Shown: positions 14,763 through 23,859 of the stretch, one piece after another
Position numbering within the stretch: position 1 is the first letter of the stretch
Layout: the number at the start of each line of letters is the position of its first letter
Assembly: GCA_017446745.1 (NCBI GenBank)
Contig: JAFSQF010000111.1
Coordinates: 1-60,740 of the forward strand
DNA length: 60,740 bases
Direction of reading: 5' to 3'
Source: Bacteroidales bacterium
GTDB taxonomy: Bacteria > Bacteroidota > Bacteroidia > Bacteroidales > P3
Position numbers and translations under genes: made by a program
Notes under the pieces: generated by a model
Databases searched by the model: none
The model's input: only the letters and a program-made list of their open reading frames with translations
Told to the model about the DNA's origin: nothing

Positions 14763-17318
14763 ATGCCTTTCACGCAACGCTTTAACGACGAACTGGCAGC
14801 ATTGCCTGTCTCTGCTATAGCAGAGCAGCTCAACGCAGTCCTGCAAGCCCATGAAGCTGCTATCGTCACTGCCGAGCCGGGAGCCGGCAAGTCCACTCTG
14901 CTTCCCCTCACCATTCTCGACTGCCTTGGTGGCGATGCCGGCAAAATAATACTCCTCGAGCCTCGTAGGGTGGCGGCACGCCAGATAGCCTCTCGTATGG
15001 CCTGGCTTTTGGAGGAAAGGGTAGGGGAGACTGTGGGCTACCGTATTCGTTTCGATACCATGGTGTCGTCCCGGACACGCATCGAGGTGGTCACCGAGGG
15101 TATCTTGACGCGCATGCTCCTCGACGACCCGGCCCTCGAGGGGGTCTCCGCTGTCGTCTTCGACGAGTTCCACGAGCGCAGCCTAGCCTCCGACGAGGCT
15201 TTCGCTCTCACGCGCCAGTGCCAGTCGCTCTTGCGTCCAGACCTGCGCCTCGTCGTCATGTCGGCCACTATCGACACGGCTTCGCTCGTCGCCGCACTCC
15301 ATTGTCCGGTGCTGCAAAGCCAGGGCCGTATGTTCCCTGTCGATATTGTCCATTCCAACGAGGATGCCGATGCTTTCAATGCCCCTCAGATGGTGGCACA
15401 TACCATCCTGCATGCTCATCGCTCCTTTCCGGGCGATATACTGGCTTTCCTTCCCGGCGAGGCCGAAATACGCCGCACTGCCGGGCTGCTGGCCAGTGGC
15501 TTTGATACTTCTGGCAACGAGTCCACCCACATCTTCCCTCTCTATGGCCTCCTCTCCAATCAGGAGCAGGCACGGGCCATAGCCCCAAGCCCTGCAGGAC
15601 ATCGCAAGGTGGTGCTGGCCACCCCTATAGCCGAGACGTCGCTGACCATCGAGGGCGTTCGTGTGGTTGTGGACAGCGGCCTCTGCCGCTCCATGTTGTT
15701 CGACAGCCGCAGTGGCCTTAACCGCCTGCAGACGCAACGCATCTCGCTCGATATGGCCACCCAGCGTATGGGCCGTGCCGGCCGTGTGGCTCCAGGGGTT
15801 TGTTTCCGCCTTTGGTCCGCCGCCACCGAGGCGCGCATGGCTGCCATCCGAACCCCGGAAATACAGCTGGCCGACCTGACATCGCTGCTTCTTGATGCCG
15901 CCGTATGGGGCGAACGCGATGTGGAGGCCCTCCCATGGCTCACGCCTCCTCCAAGGGCTGCCGTTTCTTATGCACGCTCCCTGCTCCTCTCGCTCGGCGC
16001 CGTCGCACCCGACGGCACTCCCACCTCTCATGGTCGACTGTTGTCGCGGATGCCTTGTCATCCTCGCATCGCTCAGATGCTTGTTTCGGCACAAACCCCG
16101 GTGCAGAAATCCCTTGCTGCTGATATCGCTGCCATTTTGGAAGAGAAGGACCCTTTGTCCACTAATGCTTTCTCTGCAGAATGGGGAAAGAACCATGACG
16201 ACGATGTGTCGCTCTGCACCCGAGTCGACGCTCTGCGCAGGGCACGTGGCTGTCGCAACCCCGGCCCCTGGGCGCGTATAGCCAAGATTGCCAGTCAGTA
16301 TGCCGACCTTGCGCATGCCAACGAGGACAATGCGCCTGCCAATCCTTTCGATGTGGGTGCTCTGTTGGCCTCGGCCTATCCCGAGCGCGTGGGCAAGGCT
16401 TGGCGCGATGGCTCCGCCACGTTCCAGCTTGCTGGCGGCGAGTTGGTGGCCGTGGCTCCCTCCGACCTCCTTGCCAGCGCCGATTGGATTGTCGTGGCTG
16501 CTATGCATCAGAAACCCAATGGGGTGGGTAAAGTTTTTCTGGCCAGCGTTGTTCACCCCTCCGATCTCGTCTCTTTCGCCCGCCAACGCGATGTGGTGCA
16601 ATGGGACAACAAGTCGGGTACTGTCGTCGCCCGTAGCGAGAGGCGCATAGGTGCTATCCTCTTCGATGCCAAACCTCTCCAGGGCGATACCCATAAGGCT
16701 ATACAGCAGGCTGTTTGCAATGCTATTGTCCGCTATGGGGCAGCCCTTGTCAACTTCTCCGACCCGGTGCAGAATATGCAACGACGCATTGCCTTTGTTG
16801 CTTCCCGACACCCCGAACTTGCGCTTCCGCCAGTAGATAACGACAGCATTTGCCAACGAGCCTTGGAATGGGGGCCTCTTTTTGTGGGCAATGCCTCCAC
16901 CACCGCCGAGCTGAAGAAAATAGACCTTTGTCAGGTGGTATGGAGCCTTCTGAGCTTCGAGCAGCAGCAGTCTGTCGACCGTATGGCGCCGACGCATATC
17001 CAGGTCCCCACGGGCAGTCGTATCCGTATCGAATATCGTCTTGGTGCTGAAGCCCCTGTGCTGCGCGTGCGCCTGCAGGAATGTTTTGGCCTCGTCGACA
17101 CCCCGAAGGTCGACGACGCGCCAGTCCTCATGGAGCTTCTATCGCCAGGCTTCAAGCCGGTGCAGCTCACCACCGACCTTCGCAGCTTCTGGCAGTCCAC
17201 CTATTTCGAGGTCCGCAAAGAGTTGCGCCGCCGCTATCCCAAGCATTCCTGGCCCGACGACCCATTCGCCGCTGCTCCCGTTCGTGGTACGAAAGTTCCA
17301 CGCGAAAAACTCCTTTAA
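14763..17318 (+). CDS. hrpB: ATP-dependent helicase HrpB
   Basis: The ATG at 14763 gives 851 residues, normal for HrpB, a DEAH/RHA-type helicase thought to act on RNA. It shows Walker A AEPGAGKST (residues about 38-46), DEFHERSL as motif II (134-137 DEFH), VMSATID as motif III, ATPIAETSLTIEGV as motif V and QRMGRAGR as motif VI, then the HrpB-specific C-terminal region ending WPDDPFAA. A longer frame begins inside the preceding HAD gene and is not credible. Its last four bases overlap the end of the convergent uvrC gene. Confidence 0.95.
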   Translation: MPFTQRFNDELAALPVSAIAEQLNAVLQAHEAAIVTAEPGAGKSTLLPLTILDCLGGDAGKIILLEPRRVAARQIASRMAWLLEERVGETVGYRIRFDTMVSSRTRIEVVTEGILTRMLLDDPALEGVSAVVFDEFHERSLASDEAFALTRQCQSLLRPDLRLVVMSATIDTASLVAALHCPVLQSQGRMFPVDIVHSNEDADAFNAPQMVAHTILHAHRSFPGDILAFLPGEAEIRRTAGLLASGFDTSGNESTHIFPLYGLLSNQEQARAIAPSPAGHRKVVLATPIAETSLTIEGVRVVVDSGLCRSMLFDSRSGLNRLQTQRISLDMATQRMGRAGRVAPGVCFRLWSAATEARMAAIRTPEIQLADLTSLLLDAAVWGERDVEALPWLTPPPRAAVSYARSLLLSLGAVAPDGTPTSHGRLLSRMPCHPRIAQMLVSAQTPVQKSLAADIAAILEEKDPLSTNAFSAEWGKNHDDDVSLCTRVDALRRARGCRNPGPWARIAKIASQYADLAHANEDNAPANPFDVGALLASAYPERVGKAWRDGSATFQLAGGELVAVAPSDLLASADWIVVAAMHQKPNGVGKVFLASVVHPSDLVSFARQRDVVQWDNKSGTVVARSERRIGAILFDAKPLQGDTHKAIQQAVCNAIVRYGAALVNFSDPVQNMQRRIAFVASRHPELALPPVDNDSICQRALEWGPLFVGNASTTAELKKIDLCQVVWSLLSFEQQQSVDRMAPTHIQVPTGSRIRIEYRLGAEAPVLRVRLQECFGLVDTPKVDDAPVLMELLSPGFKPVQLTTDLRSFWQSTYFEVRKELRRRYPKHSWPDDPFAAAPVRGTKVPREKLL

Positions 17319-19264
17319 TCTTGATTGAAATGGTCGAAAACGAGCTGGGCTTTGGCAGGGCCAATGGCTTTGGCCAGGTCGTCGAGGGTCTGTAGCTTCA
17401 CCTCTTTGACAGAGCCGAAGCGGAGCAGGAGGTCGCGTGCTGTCTTCTCGCCAATGCCGGGGATGTCGGTGAGCTGGGTGCGGAAGGTGCCCTTGCTGCG
17501 CTTGTCGCGGTGGAACGTGATGGCGAAGCGGTGCACCTCGTTCTGTATTTGTTCAAGCAGATGGAAGACGGGGTCGGTGGGCTTGAGCCCTACGGTGCCG
17601 ATCTGCCAGCTGGCGTCGTAGCAGAGCAGTTCGCGCGTGCGGTGCCGGTCGTCCTTGGCTAGGCCGGCAATGGGAAGGTCTATCTTAAGCTCGTCGCATA
17701 TCACCTGGCGGGCCACTTCCATCTGTCCGGCCCCGCCATCAACAATGAGGAGGTCGGGGAGGGGAGTGCCTTCGTCAACGAGGCGTTTGTAGCGGCGGAA
17801 GATGACTTCAGCCATCGAGGCATAGTCGTCGGGGCCTTCCACGGTTTTGATGTTGAACTTGCGGTATTCCTTGCGGTTGGGCTTGCCGTCGGTGAAGCGC
17901 ACCATGGCTGCAACGGGGAAGGCTCCTTGGATATTGCTATTGTCGAAGCATTCGATGTTGACCGGTGGGCGGCTGAGGTGCAACTCTTTCTGAAGAACGC
18001 GTATGCTGCGGCTCAGTTCCTGCTCGCTCTCCTCGGGGTTTACGAGCTGGCGTTGGTGGCGGCTTTGTATTTGGAACGCCGTGACGTTGCGGCGGCTAAG
18101 GTCCAGCAGCTGCAGGCGGTCGCCGCGCGTGGGTACGGTGAGGTGGAGGTAGTCGTCGGGAATATCGTCGATGAGGAAAGGCACCACGGCTTCGCGGGCT
18201 GTGCTTTCGGTCTGCTCGTGCAGCGCCGGGACGATGGTGGCCAGAATCTCTTGGTCGCTCTCGTCGAGCTGTTTCTTGATCTCGGTCGAGAAGCTGTAGA
18301 TGATGCTGCCGTTCTTGATGCGCATCATGTTGACGTAGGCGTAGCGGTCGTCGGAGAGGATAGAGAAGACGTCGACGTCGCGCACGTTGGTGCCCACGAT
18401 GGTCGACTTGGCCTGATACTCTTCCAGCAGGCGTATCTTGCGGCGCAGCACTTCGGCCTCCTCAAAACGCAGCTGGTCGGCAAGGTCGAACATCTCGGTC
18501 TTCATGGTCTCGACGATTTCGCCGAAGTCGCCGCGCAATATCTTGCGTATGCGGCTGAAGGTCTCGAGATATTCCTCGTGGCTCTCCTTGCCCACGCAGG
18601 GGGCCTTGCAGAGCCCTATCTGATGGTTCATGCATGGGCGGTCGCCGCCAACAACAACCTGGTGCTCAGCATCCCAACGCAGTTTCTTGTGGCAGGAACG
18701 GTAGCAGAAAAGCTTGCGGATAATGTCCTGCAGCTCGCGCAGGATGCGTTGGTTGGGGTAGGGCCCGAAGAATTGGCCTCGCAGCCGGCTACGGTCGCGT
18801 GTGAAAAGCAGCTGGGGGTAGTCCTCGTCGGTGATGCAGAGCCACGGGTAGCTCTTGTCGTCTTTCAGCAGGCTGTTGTAGCGGGGCTGGTACTGCTTGA
18901 TGAGGTTGTTCTCGAGCAAAAGGGCGTCGACTTCCGAGGCCACAACGGTGATGCGCAGATCGTGGATGTTGCGTACCAGCATCTTGATTTTTGAGCTGTG
19001 GTCGTCGTAGCGGTTGAAATAGGAGCTGACGCGGCGCTGCAGGTTGCGCGCTTTCCCTACATAGATCACCTTGCCGGTGGCGTCGAGGTACTGGTACACC
19101 CCGGGTGTCTCCGGAACGGTCTTGAGCTTCAGTTTTATATGCTCAATATTCTTGTTTATTGAAGCATCTATCAATGTGCAGAATGTTTTTGAATGCAGTG
19201 GTTGCAACAGTGTTGCAACATACTGTACGCAGGCGTCATTGCCTGCGATTGTGGTGCTTGGCAC
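17315..19264 (-). CDS. uvrC: Excinuclease ABC subunit C
   Basis: UvrC makes the two incisions in nucleotide excision repair with UvrA and UvrB. Domains in order: GIY-YIG nuclease (TPETPGVYQYLD, IYVGKARNLQRR), a Cys-containing segment (CYRSCHKK...CKAPCVGK), the UvrB-binding UVR motif (ADQLRFEEAEVLRRKI), the RNase H-like nuclease (NIECFDNSNIQG, LLIVDGGAGQ) and tandem helix-hairpin-helix (LTDIPGIGEKTARDLLLRFG). The start shown is GTG and adds about 45 residues before the GIY-YIG domain, part of them (IAGNDACVQY) encoded by a dispersed palindromic repeat. No ATG exists in that stretch; a TTG near residue 31 is an alternative start. Confidence 0.93.
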   Translation of the reverse strand: MPSTTIAGNDACVQYVATLLQPLHSKTFCTLIDASINKNIEHIKLKLKTVPETPGVYQYLDATGKVIYVGKARNLQRRVSSYFNRYDDHSSKIKMLVRNIHDLRITVVASEVDALLLENNLIKQYQPRYNSLLKDDKSYPWLCITDEDYPQLLFTRDRSRLRGQFFGPYPNQRILRELQDIIRKLFCYRSCHKKLRWDAEHQVVVGGDRPCMNHQIGLCKAPCVGKESHEEYLETFSRIRKILRGDFGEIVETMKTEMFDLADQLRFEEAEVLRRKIRLLEEYQAKSTIVGTNVRDVDVFSILSDDRYAYVNMMRIKNGSIIYSFSTEIKKQLDESDQEILATIVPALHEQTESTAREAVVPFLIDDIPDDYLHLTVPTRGDRLQLLDLSRRNVTAFQIQSRHQRQLVNPEESEQELSRSIRVLQKELHLSRPPVNIECFDNSNIQGAFPVAAMVRFTDGKPNRKEYRKFNIKTVEGPDDYASMAEVIFRRYKRLVDEGTPLPDLLIVDGGAGQMEVARQVICDELKIDLPIAGLAKDDRHRTRELLCYDASWQIGTVGLKPTDPVFHLLEQIQNEVHRFAITFHRDKRSKGTFRTQLTDIPGIGEKTARDLLLRFGSVKEVKLQTLDDLAKAIGPAKAQLVFDHFNQD

Positions 19265-19285
19265 ACATGCGTCCTGGCCTGCGAT
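19213..19285. repeat. Two diverged copies of the GCAGGC...GCCTGC palindrome
   Basis: ACGCAGGCGTCATTGCCTGCG and a second arm pair GCGTCCTGGCCTGCGATGAT lie across the predicted uvrC start. They belong to the same family as the 36-bp units at 7263. Confidence 0.65.
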
Positions 19286-19336
19286 GATTTTTCTTCACAG
19301 AATGCGAAGAACTCCTTGCGTAAAGCTTCCAGATGA

Positions 19337-19822
19337 TTAATTCTCTACAATCTTGAGAGTGAGGCTATTGATGCCGTGAATCTCGTATTTGCTGGTGCGC
19401 TGCTTGATGCGGTAGGTGTAGAGGCCTGGGGAGTTGTAGGTGCGTCGAGCGTCGATGGTGTCGGTGATTGTGCAGTATTGTCCTACCATTTCGCCACGCA
19501 GCTTGCCCTTGCTGTCGCGCAGGCGCATGACGGGGGCGAAATTGTGCAGCTCGTTGCTGTCGATGTAGAAGTCGACCAGCAGCGGCAATTGCGACTGTTG
19601 GAAGATGGCGGTGTCGTAGCGAAGGGTGAGGGCCACACAGTTGCTGATGTCGGTGTTGTTGACTTGCACCTTGAATATCTCGGGGTTGAAGCGCAGCCAT
19701 GTGTTGTTCTCGAACGGGTGGGTCTCGTCAATCAATGTTTTGTTGCCGCAGGCTGAGAAGAGGAGGGCGAGAGCGAGGCCGTAGCGGACAATCCGTCCGC
19801 GTCCAATGGATATTTTTTTCAT
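19337..19822 (-). CDS. GldH-like lipoprotein
   Basis: The 161-residue product has a lipoprotein signal (YGLALALLFSAC, Cys about 25). The mature domain, with FENNTWLRFNPEIF, a central LTLRYDTAIF strand and a final block GLYTYRIKQRT...IHGINSLTLKI, resembles the GldH family of gliding-motility/type IX secretion lipoproteins. In Bacteroidota GldH is needed for gliding or type IX secretion; many non-gliding Bacteroidales keep it. Similarity is by pattern and length (about 160), so the symbol is withheld. It sits 72 bases after the uvrC stop side, between uvrC and asd on the same strand. Confidence 0.55.
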   Translation of the reverse strand: MKKISIGRGRIVRYGLALALLFSACGNKTLIDETHPFENNTWLRFNPEIFKVQVNNTDISNCVALTLRYDTAIFQQSQLPLLVDFYIDSNELHNFAPVMRLRDSKGKLRGEMVGQYCTITDTIDARRTYNSPGLYTYRIKQRTSKYEIHGINSLTLKIVEN

Positions 19823-19856
19823 CGATATAATATATAGTTGTTACTTCGCAGAAAAC

Positions 19857-19935
19857 GGAATTTGCAATCCGCATAATATAAACGGATTAAAAATCCTTAT
19901 AATAAGCAGTTTCGGATTGCAAATCCGAAACAACA
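19857..19935. repeat. Copy of the 65-bp double-hairpin repeat at the asd 3' end
   Basis: The stretch contains CGGATTAAAAATCCTTATAA and TTTCGGATTGCAAATCCGAA, the two hairpins of the repeat found in arrays at 54796 and 57562. It supplies the last residues and stop codon of asd. Confidence 0.85.
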
Positions 19936-20984
19936 TGCGCAGAATGCGAGAAGTTACTTAGTTTTTCCATTATTTGGATGGCGTTGGTGGCGGCACCTTT
20001 GCGGAGGTTGTCGGCCACCACCCAGAGGTTGAGGGTGCATGGCTGCGAGAGGTCGCGGCGCAGACGGCCCACGAAGACCTCGTCGTGGTTCTGGCTGTCG
20101 ACGGGCATGGGGTAGATGTTCTGTGAGGGGTTGTCGAGCAGCACCACGCCAGGCGTGGAGGCTATGATCTGCCGCACCTCGTCGAGGTCGTATTCCTCAC
20201 GCAGCTCAACGTTCACTGCCTCGCTGTGGCCTCCCATGACGGGCACACGCGCCACGGTGGCGGTGATGGCTATCGTGGGGTCGCCGAGAATTTTCCGCGT
20301 CTCATCAACCAGTTTCTGCTCCTCGGTGGTGTAGCCGTCGGGTTGGAAATCGCCGCCGTGAGGAAACAAGTTGCGGAAAATCTGATGGGGATAGGCTTGC
20401 GAATGGGCTGGCATATCGGCGAGAAGGGAAGGGGCGTCGTGGCCCAGAGCTTGCGTTTGGCGCGCGTGCCAGGCCTCCTCCTCTTGCAGTTGGCGCACGG
20501 CGGCAATGCCGGTACCTGTGATGCTCTGATAGGTGCTGACCACCAGTCGCTTGATTCCATAACGCTGCTGTAGGCCGCTGATGGCCAGCACCATCTGTAT
20601 GGTGCTGCAATTGGGGTTGGCAATGATACGGTCGTCGGGCTTGATGGCGTCGAAATTGATTTCGGGCACCACAAGGGGCTTGTCGGCATCTTTGCGCCAG
20701 GCCGACGAGTTGTCGATGACAATGGTGCCGGCGGCGGCGAAAAGGGGTGCGTATTGCCGCGAGGCAGCGGCTCCCGCCGAGAAGATGGCGAAATCGGGAC
20801 GCATGGCTATGGCATCGTCAACACTCATCACCGTCAGCCGACGACCGTGGAAGTCAATGGATTTCCCCTTTGATTTCAGCGAGGCTGCGGCAATGATCTC
20901 TTCGTCGGCGAAGCCACGCTCTTCAAGTACTTTCAACATCACGCCACCAACAAGGCCGGTGGCTCCTACTACTGCTATTTTCAT
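19887..20984 (-). CDS. asd: Aspartate-semialdehyde dehydrogenase
   Basis: Asd reduces aspartyl phosphate to aspartate semialdehyde with NADPH, feeding lysine, diaminopimelate, threonine and methionine synthesis. The ATG at 20984 places MKIAVVGATGLVG at the N-terminus. Catalytic Cys lies in ANPNCSTIQM and the active-site His region in RVPVMGGHSEAV; length to this point is standard. After the expected end (RKGAATNAIQIMEKL) the frame runs on for about 25 residues, the last 15 or so of which (SDLQSETAYYKDF) are encoded by a dispersed palindromic repeat. An in-frame extension 20 codons upstream is unlikely to be used. Confidence 0.95.
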   Translation of the reverse strand: MKIAVVGATGLVGGVMLKVLEERGFADEEIIAAASLKSKGKSIDFHGRRLTVMSVDDAIAMRPDFAIFSAGAAASRQYAPLFAAAGTIVIDNSSAWRKDADKPLVVPEINFDAIKPDDRIIANPNCSTIQMVLAISGLQQRYGIKRLVVSTYQSITGTGIAAVRQLQEEEAWHARQTQALGHDAPSLLADMPAHSQAYPHQIFRNLFPHGGDFQPDGYTTEEQKLVDETRKILGDPTIAITATVARVPVMGGHSEAVNVELREEYDLDEVRQIIASTPGVVLLDNPSQNIYPMPVDSQNHDEVFVGRLRRDLSQPCTLNLWVVADNLRKGAATNAIQIMEKLSNFSHSAHVVSDLQSETAYYKDF

Positions 20985-21139
20985 TGTTTTTATGTTATTG
21001 TCTAAGGTTGCGAAAAAGTGTTGTGTTTGTTGTTGTATGTGCACACGGGGACATGTGCTGTTCGTCTTAACGTACCGTGTTTTCTTTTATTGTGCGAAAA
21101 AAAACAATAATTGTCAAGGGCCGTCTCTCTGATTTTTTG

Positions 21140-21147
21140 TATTTTTG
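21140..21147 (+). promoter_or_regulatory. Probable -7 element of the glycan gene run
   Basis: TATTTTTG followed by C fits the Bacteroidota -7 consensus and is the best candidate upstream of the gene starting at 21278. The -33 match is weak. Confidence 0.45.
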
Positions 21148-21277
21148 CAAAAAATATGAGCAGGCCTTTTCGCCTTTGTAATTGTATATTTTATTAAAAT
21201 ATAAACAGATGTATGATTACTGACGGGAGGGTCTCTCGGCGAAAAAAGTTAATTAAACAAATCAAATATCAATAAGT

Positions 21278-21793
21278 ATGACTACTTTAAAAACGAATAT
21301 TGCAGGCGGGGACAGCCGCGTACCGACTTTATCCTTAAAGCGCATTCTTTTTGTTGATGGGCTGCTGATTGCTGCAATGTGCCTTGTCCCTGCGATGTCG
21401 CATGCTTTTTCATTGCCACTCTATAAGCTTAATCCAATGCTGCTGTGCCTCCTTGCAGGCATGGTGATGGTGTCGGATTGGCGCAATGCTCTGCTTCTTG
21501 GCGTGTTGTTGCCAGTGGTATCGATGCTTGTGGTGGGTATGCCAACCCCTTCAACGGCTCTGTGTATGGTGGCCGAGCTTGTCTCGGTTGTCGCTGTTTT
21601 TCACCTTACGGAGAGGCGAATGCCGACTTTTGTGTCTCTCTTTGGCGCAATGGTGTTTGGTAAAATAATGTATTATGGAATGAAAGCCCTTGTGGTCGGC
21701 CCCTCTGTACTGATAACCACCAATCCGTGGATTCAGTTGGCCTCGATGCTTGTTTTTTGCACCCTGTTTGCCGTCATCTACAGGAAACGTTAA
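21278..21793 (+). CDS. Integral membrane protein, possible ECF transporter S component
   Basis: This 171-residue protein has five or six hydrophobic segments. The pattern SLPLYKLNPMLLCLLAGMVMVSDWRNALLLG, then LLPVVSMLVVGMPTP, resembles substrate-binding S components of ECF vitamin transporters, although no energising A or T subunit is nearby. Residues 8-16 (IAGGDSRVP) are encoded by a copy of the dispersed GCAGGCGGGGAC repeat. The gene starts a tight run with the cytidylyltransferase (11-base gap), so it may instead serve that pathway. Substrate unknown. Confidence 0.6.
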   Translation: MTTLKTNIAGGDSRVPTLSLKRILFVDGLLIAAMCLVPAMSHAFSLPLYKLNPMLLCLLAGMVMVSDWRNALLLGVLLPVVSMLVVGMPTPSTALCMVAELVSVVAVFHLTERRMPTFVSLFGAMVFGKIMYYGMKALVVGPSVLITTNPWIQLASMLVFCTLFAVIYRKR

Positions 21794-21804
21794 GCTGGCA
21801 ATAG

Positions 21805-22530
21805 ATGGAAAGGCGCAGGAACATTGCCGTGGTGCTGGCTGGAGGGTCAGGCCGACGTCTGGGAGGCGACATGCCAAAGCAGTTCCTCACCATCGCCGGG
21901 CGTCGCGTTGTTGAATACACCATCGATGTGTTTGAGCGCAACGCTGCAATCAACGAGGTGGCTGTGGTCGTCAATCCCTTGTACTTGAGCCTAATGAGGG
22001 AGATTGTAGAGAGCAACCGCTGGACTAAAGTGCACCAGTTGCTCCAAGGTGGCGAGGAACGCTATCTGTCGACCCTCTCGGCTATCGAGGCCTATAAAGG
22101 ATGCGGCCCCTGCAACCTGATATTCCACGATGCCGTGCGTCCTTTGGTGTCCGACCGCGTCATCAGCGATGTGGTAGAGGCATTGGAAAGGCACGACGCT
22201 GTCGGTGTCGCCGTTCCTCTTACCGACACCTTGTTCAAAATGAGAGAGCATGGCGATGAAGTGGAGGCGGTGCCACCCCGGAACTTGTTGCGCCGAGCCC
22301 AGACACCTCAGGCTTTCCGCTACGAGGTGATAGCGAAGGCCTACGGAAAAGCATTGTCCGACCAGGATTTCGTGACCACCGACGACTGCTCAGTGGTGCT
22401 GCGCTATATGCCCGAGGTGTCGATTCACGTGGTAGAGGGCGAAGAAAGCAATATTAAGCTCACCTACAGGGATGACATTACATTGATAGAACAATTTTTA
22501 GAAAAGAAAAAAACAACTTCCAACGATTAA
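21805..22530 (+). CDS. IspD/TarI family cytidylyltransferase
   Basis: The 241-residue enzyme transfers CMP from CTP to a sugar-alcohol phosphate. The nucleotide-binding loop AGGSGRRLGGDMPKQF is at 13-28, followed by GGEERYLST, FHDAVRPLVS and GEESNIKLTYRDD. The family contains IspD (methylerythritol phosphate, isoprenoid synthesis) and TarI-type ribitol-phosphate enzymes. HDAVRP, rather than the HDAARP usual in IspD, and the downstream CDP-glycerol phosphotransferase and UDP-galactopyranose mutase genes favour a polyol-phosphate substrate for a surface polymer. Housekeeping IspD remains possible, since no other copy is visible in the window. Confidence 0.85.
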   Translation: MERRRNIAVVLAGGSGRRLGGDMPKQFLTIAGRRVVEYTIDVFERNAAINEVAVVVNPLYLSLMREIVESNRWTKVHQLLQGGEERYLSTLSAIEAYKGCGPCNLIFHDAVRPLVSDRVISDVVEALERHDAVGVAVPLTDTLFKMREHGDEVEAVPPRNLLRRAQTPQAFRYEVIAKAYGKALSDQDFVTTDDCSVVLRYMPEVSIHVVEGEESNIKLTYRDDITLIEQFLEKKKTTSND

Positions 22531-22546
22531 ATAATTACCTTACACT

Positions 22547-23848
22547 ATGAATAAATTCGGCTACCGTTTCCGGCTCATGATGGCCTATCGCGACGCCTTG
22601 CGTACCCGCCTGCCTTTTCTTTATAAACGTATGATCGACAATGCCCACGACCGTGCCGTGGCAGCAGCTCATAGGCTCAAGGACAAGGATAGGATAGAGG
22701 TGGCTTTCCTGCTCACTATCCCGGGGATGTGGAAACTGGACTATGTCTTCAGGCTTATGCAGCAGAGCGGTCGCTATCATCCCTATGTGGTAATCTATCC
22801 CTATTCACAATTCAAAGGTTTTGATAAAAAGGAGCTTTCGAACACCGTGCGCCGTACCGAGGACTTCATAAAGCAACGCGGCTTCGAATATGTGATACCC
22901 TACGATGAAAAGACTGGCACATGGAATGACATCCGTAAAAGCCTCAACCCCGACATCGTTTTCTTTACCACCCCTTACCGCGACATTCTGCCCTCTTATT
23001 ACTATTACAATTTCAAAGACAAGCTGACGTGCTATGTCCCTTATTCATTTTTGACGCTGAATCTTTATAAGCTGAATTATAATCAGATATCTGTAAATCT
23101 CTTTGGCCTTAATTTTGCCGAGACAGATATGCACCTCGAATTTGCCAAGAAATACAGTCCGACGCATGGCCGCAACTTCGTTGCTACGGGCTATCCAGGC
23201 ATCGAGGTGTACTCCCGAAACGACTATGTGTCGCCCGATGTGTGGCGGCAGCAAGAGACTACGAAAAAACGCGTGATATGGGCCCCGCACCATACCATCG
23301 ACGACAGCGATAACTTCCAGATTTCGACGTTCCTCATCTTTTGCGAAACGATGCAGCAGCTCGCCAAAGAGTATGCCGGAAGCATCCAGTTCGCTTTCAA
23401 ACCCCACCAGCTCTTGAAATTCAAACTTGAGAAGCTTTGGGGCGTAGAACGGACAGAGGTCTATTACCGCTTCTGGGCCGAAACCCCGAACTGCCAGCTC
23501 GAAGAGTCGGGCTACGTAGACCTTTTCATCCATTCCGATGCTATGATTCATGATAGCGGCAGCTTCACATCAGAATACCTATGCCTCGGAAAACCTGTGA
23601 TGTTCCTTATACAAGGATCTGATGCCGAGAAGCAATTCAACGACTTCGGCGTTATGGCTTTCAGACAACACTATCACGGAAAGACTGTCGATGATATCCG
23701 CCATTTCCTTGACAACGTGGTTCTTCGTGGCGACGACCCCATGCGCGCCTCTCGCGACGCTTTCAAACATCAGTATCTGGGCCCTCGCGATGGCTTACTG
23801 CCTTCGCAGTGCATCATGAATGCCATAGAGGATATGATAAATGGTTGA
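22547..23848 (+). CDS. CDP-glycerol glycerophosphotransferase family protein
   Basis: This 433-residue enzyme probably transfers a polyol phosphate from a CDP-polyol onto a glycan, as in teichoic-acid-type polymers. Its C-terminal GT-B half shows RVIWAPHHTI, FAFKPHQLL (His of the KPH motif) and DAMIHDSGSFTSEYLCLGKPVMF, the acid/nucleotide-binding signature of the TagF-like family. The N-terminal 150 residues carry an alpha/beta domain (EVAFLLTIPGMWKL). It lies 16 bases after the cytidylyltransferase, which could make its donor, and just ahead of glf. Bacteroidota lack wall teichoic acid, so the acceptor is more likely capsule or LPS. Confidence 0.85.
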   Translation: MNKFGYRFRLMMAYRDALRTRLPFLYKRMIDNAHDRAVAAAHRLKDKDRIEVAFLLTIPGMWKLDYVFRLMQQSGRYHPYVVIYPYSQFKGFDKKELSNTVRRTEDFIKQRGFEYVIPYDEKTGTWNDIRKSLNPDIVFFTTPYRDILPSYYYYNFKDKLTCYVPYSFLTLNLYKLNYNQISVNLFGLNFAETDMHLEFAKKYSPTHGRNFVATGYPGIEVYSRNDYVSPDVWRQQETTKKRVIWAPHHTIDDSDNFQISTFLIFCETMQQLAKEYAGSIQFAFKPHQLLKFKLEKLWGVERTEVYYRFWAETPNCQLEESGYVDLFIHSDAMIHDSGSFTSEYLCLGKPVMFLIQGSDAEKQFNDFGVMAFRQHYHGKTVDDIRHFLDNVVLRGDDPMRASRDAFKHQYLGPRDGLLPSQCIMNAIEDMING

Positions 23849-23859
23849 TTGTGCCGGCT

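Noticed and set aside
15183-16997. A 604-codon minus-strand frame
   Set aside because: It lies wholly inside hrpB on the opposite strand and has no recognisable motif.
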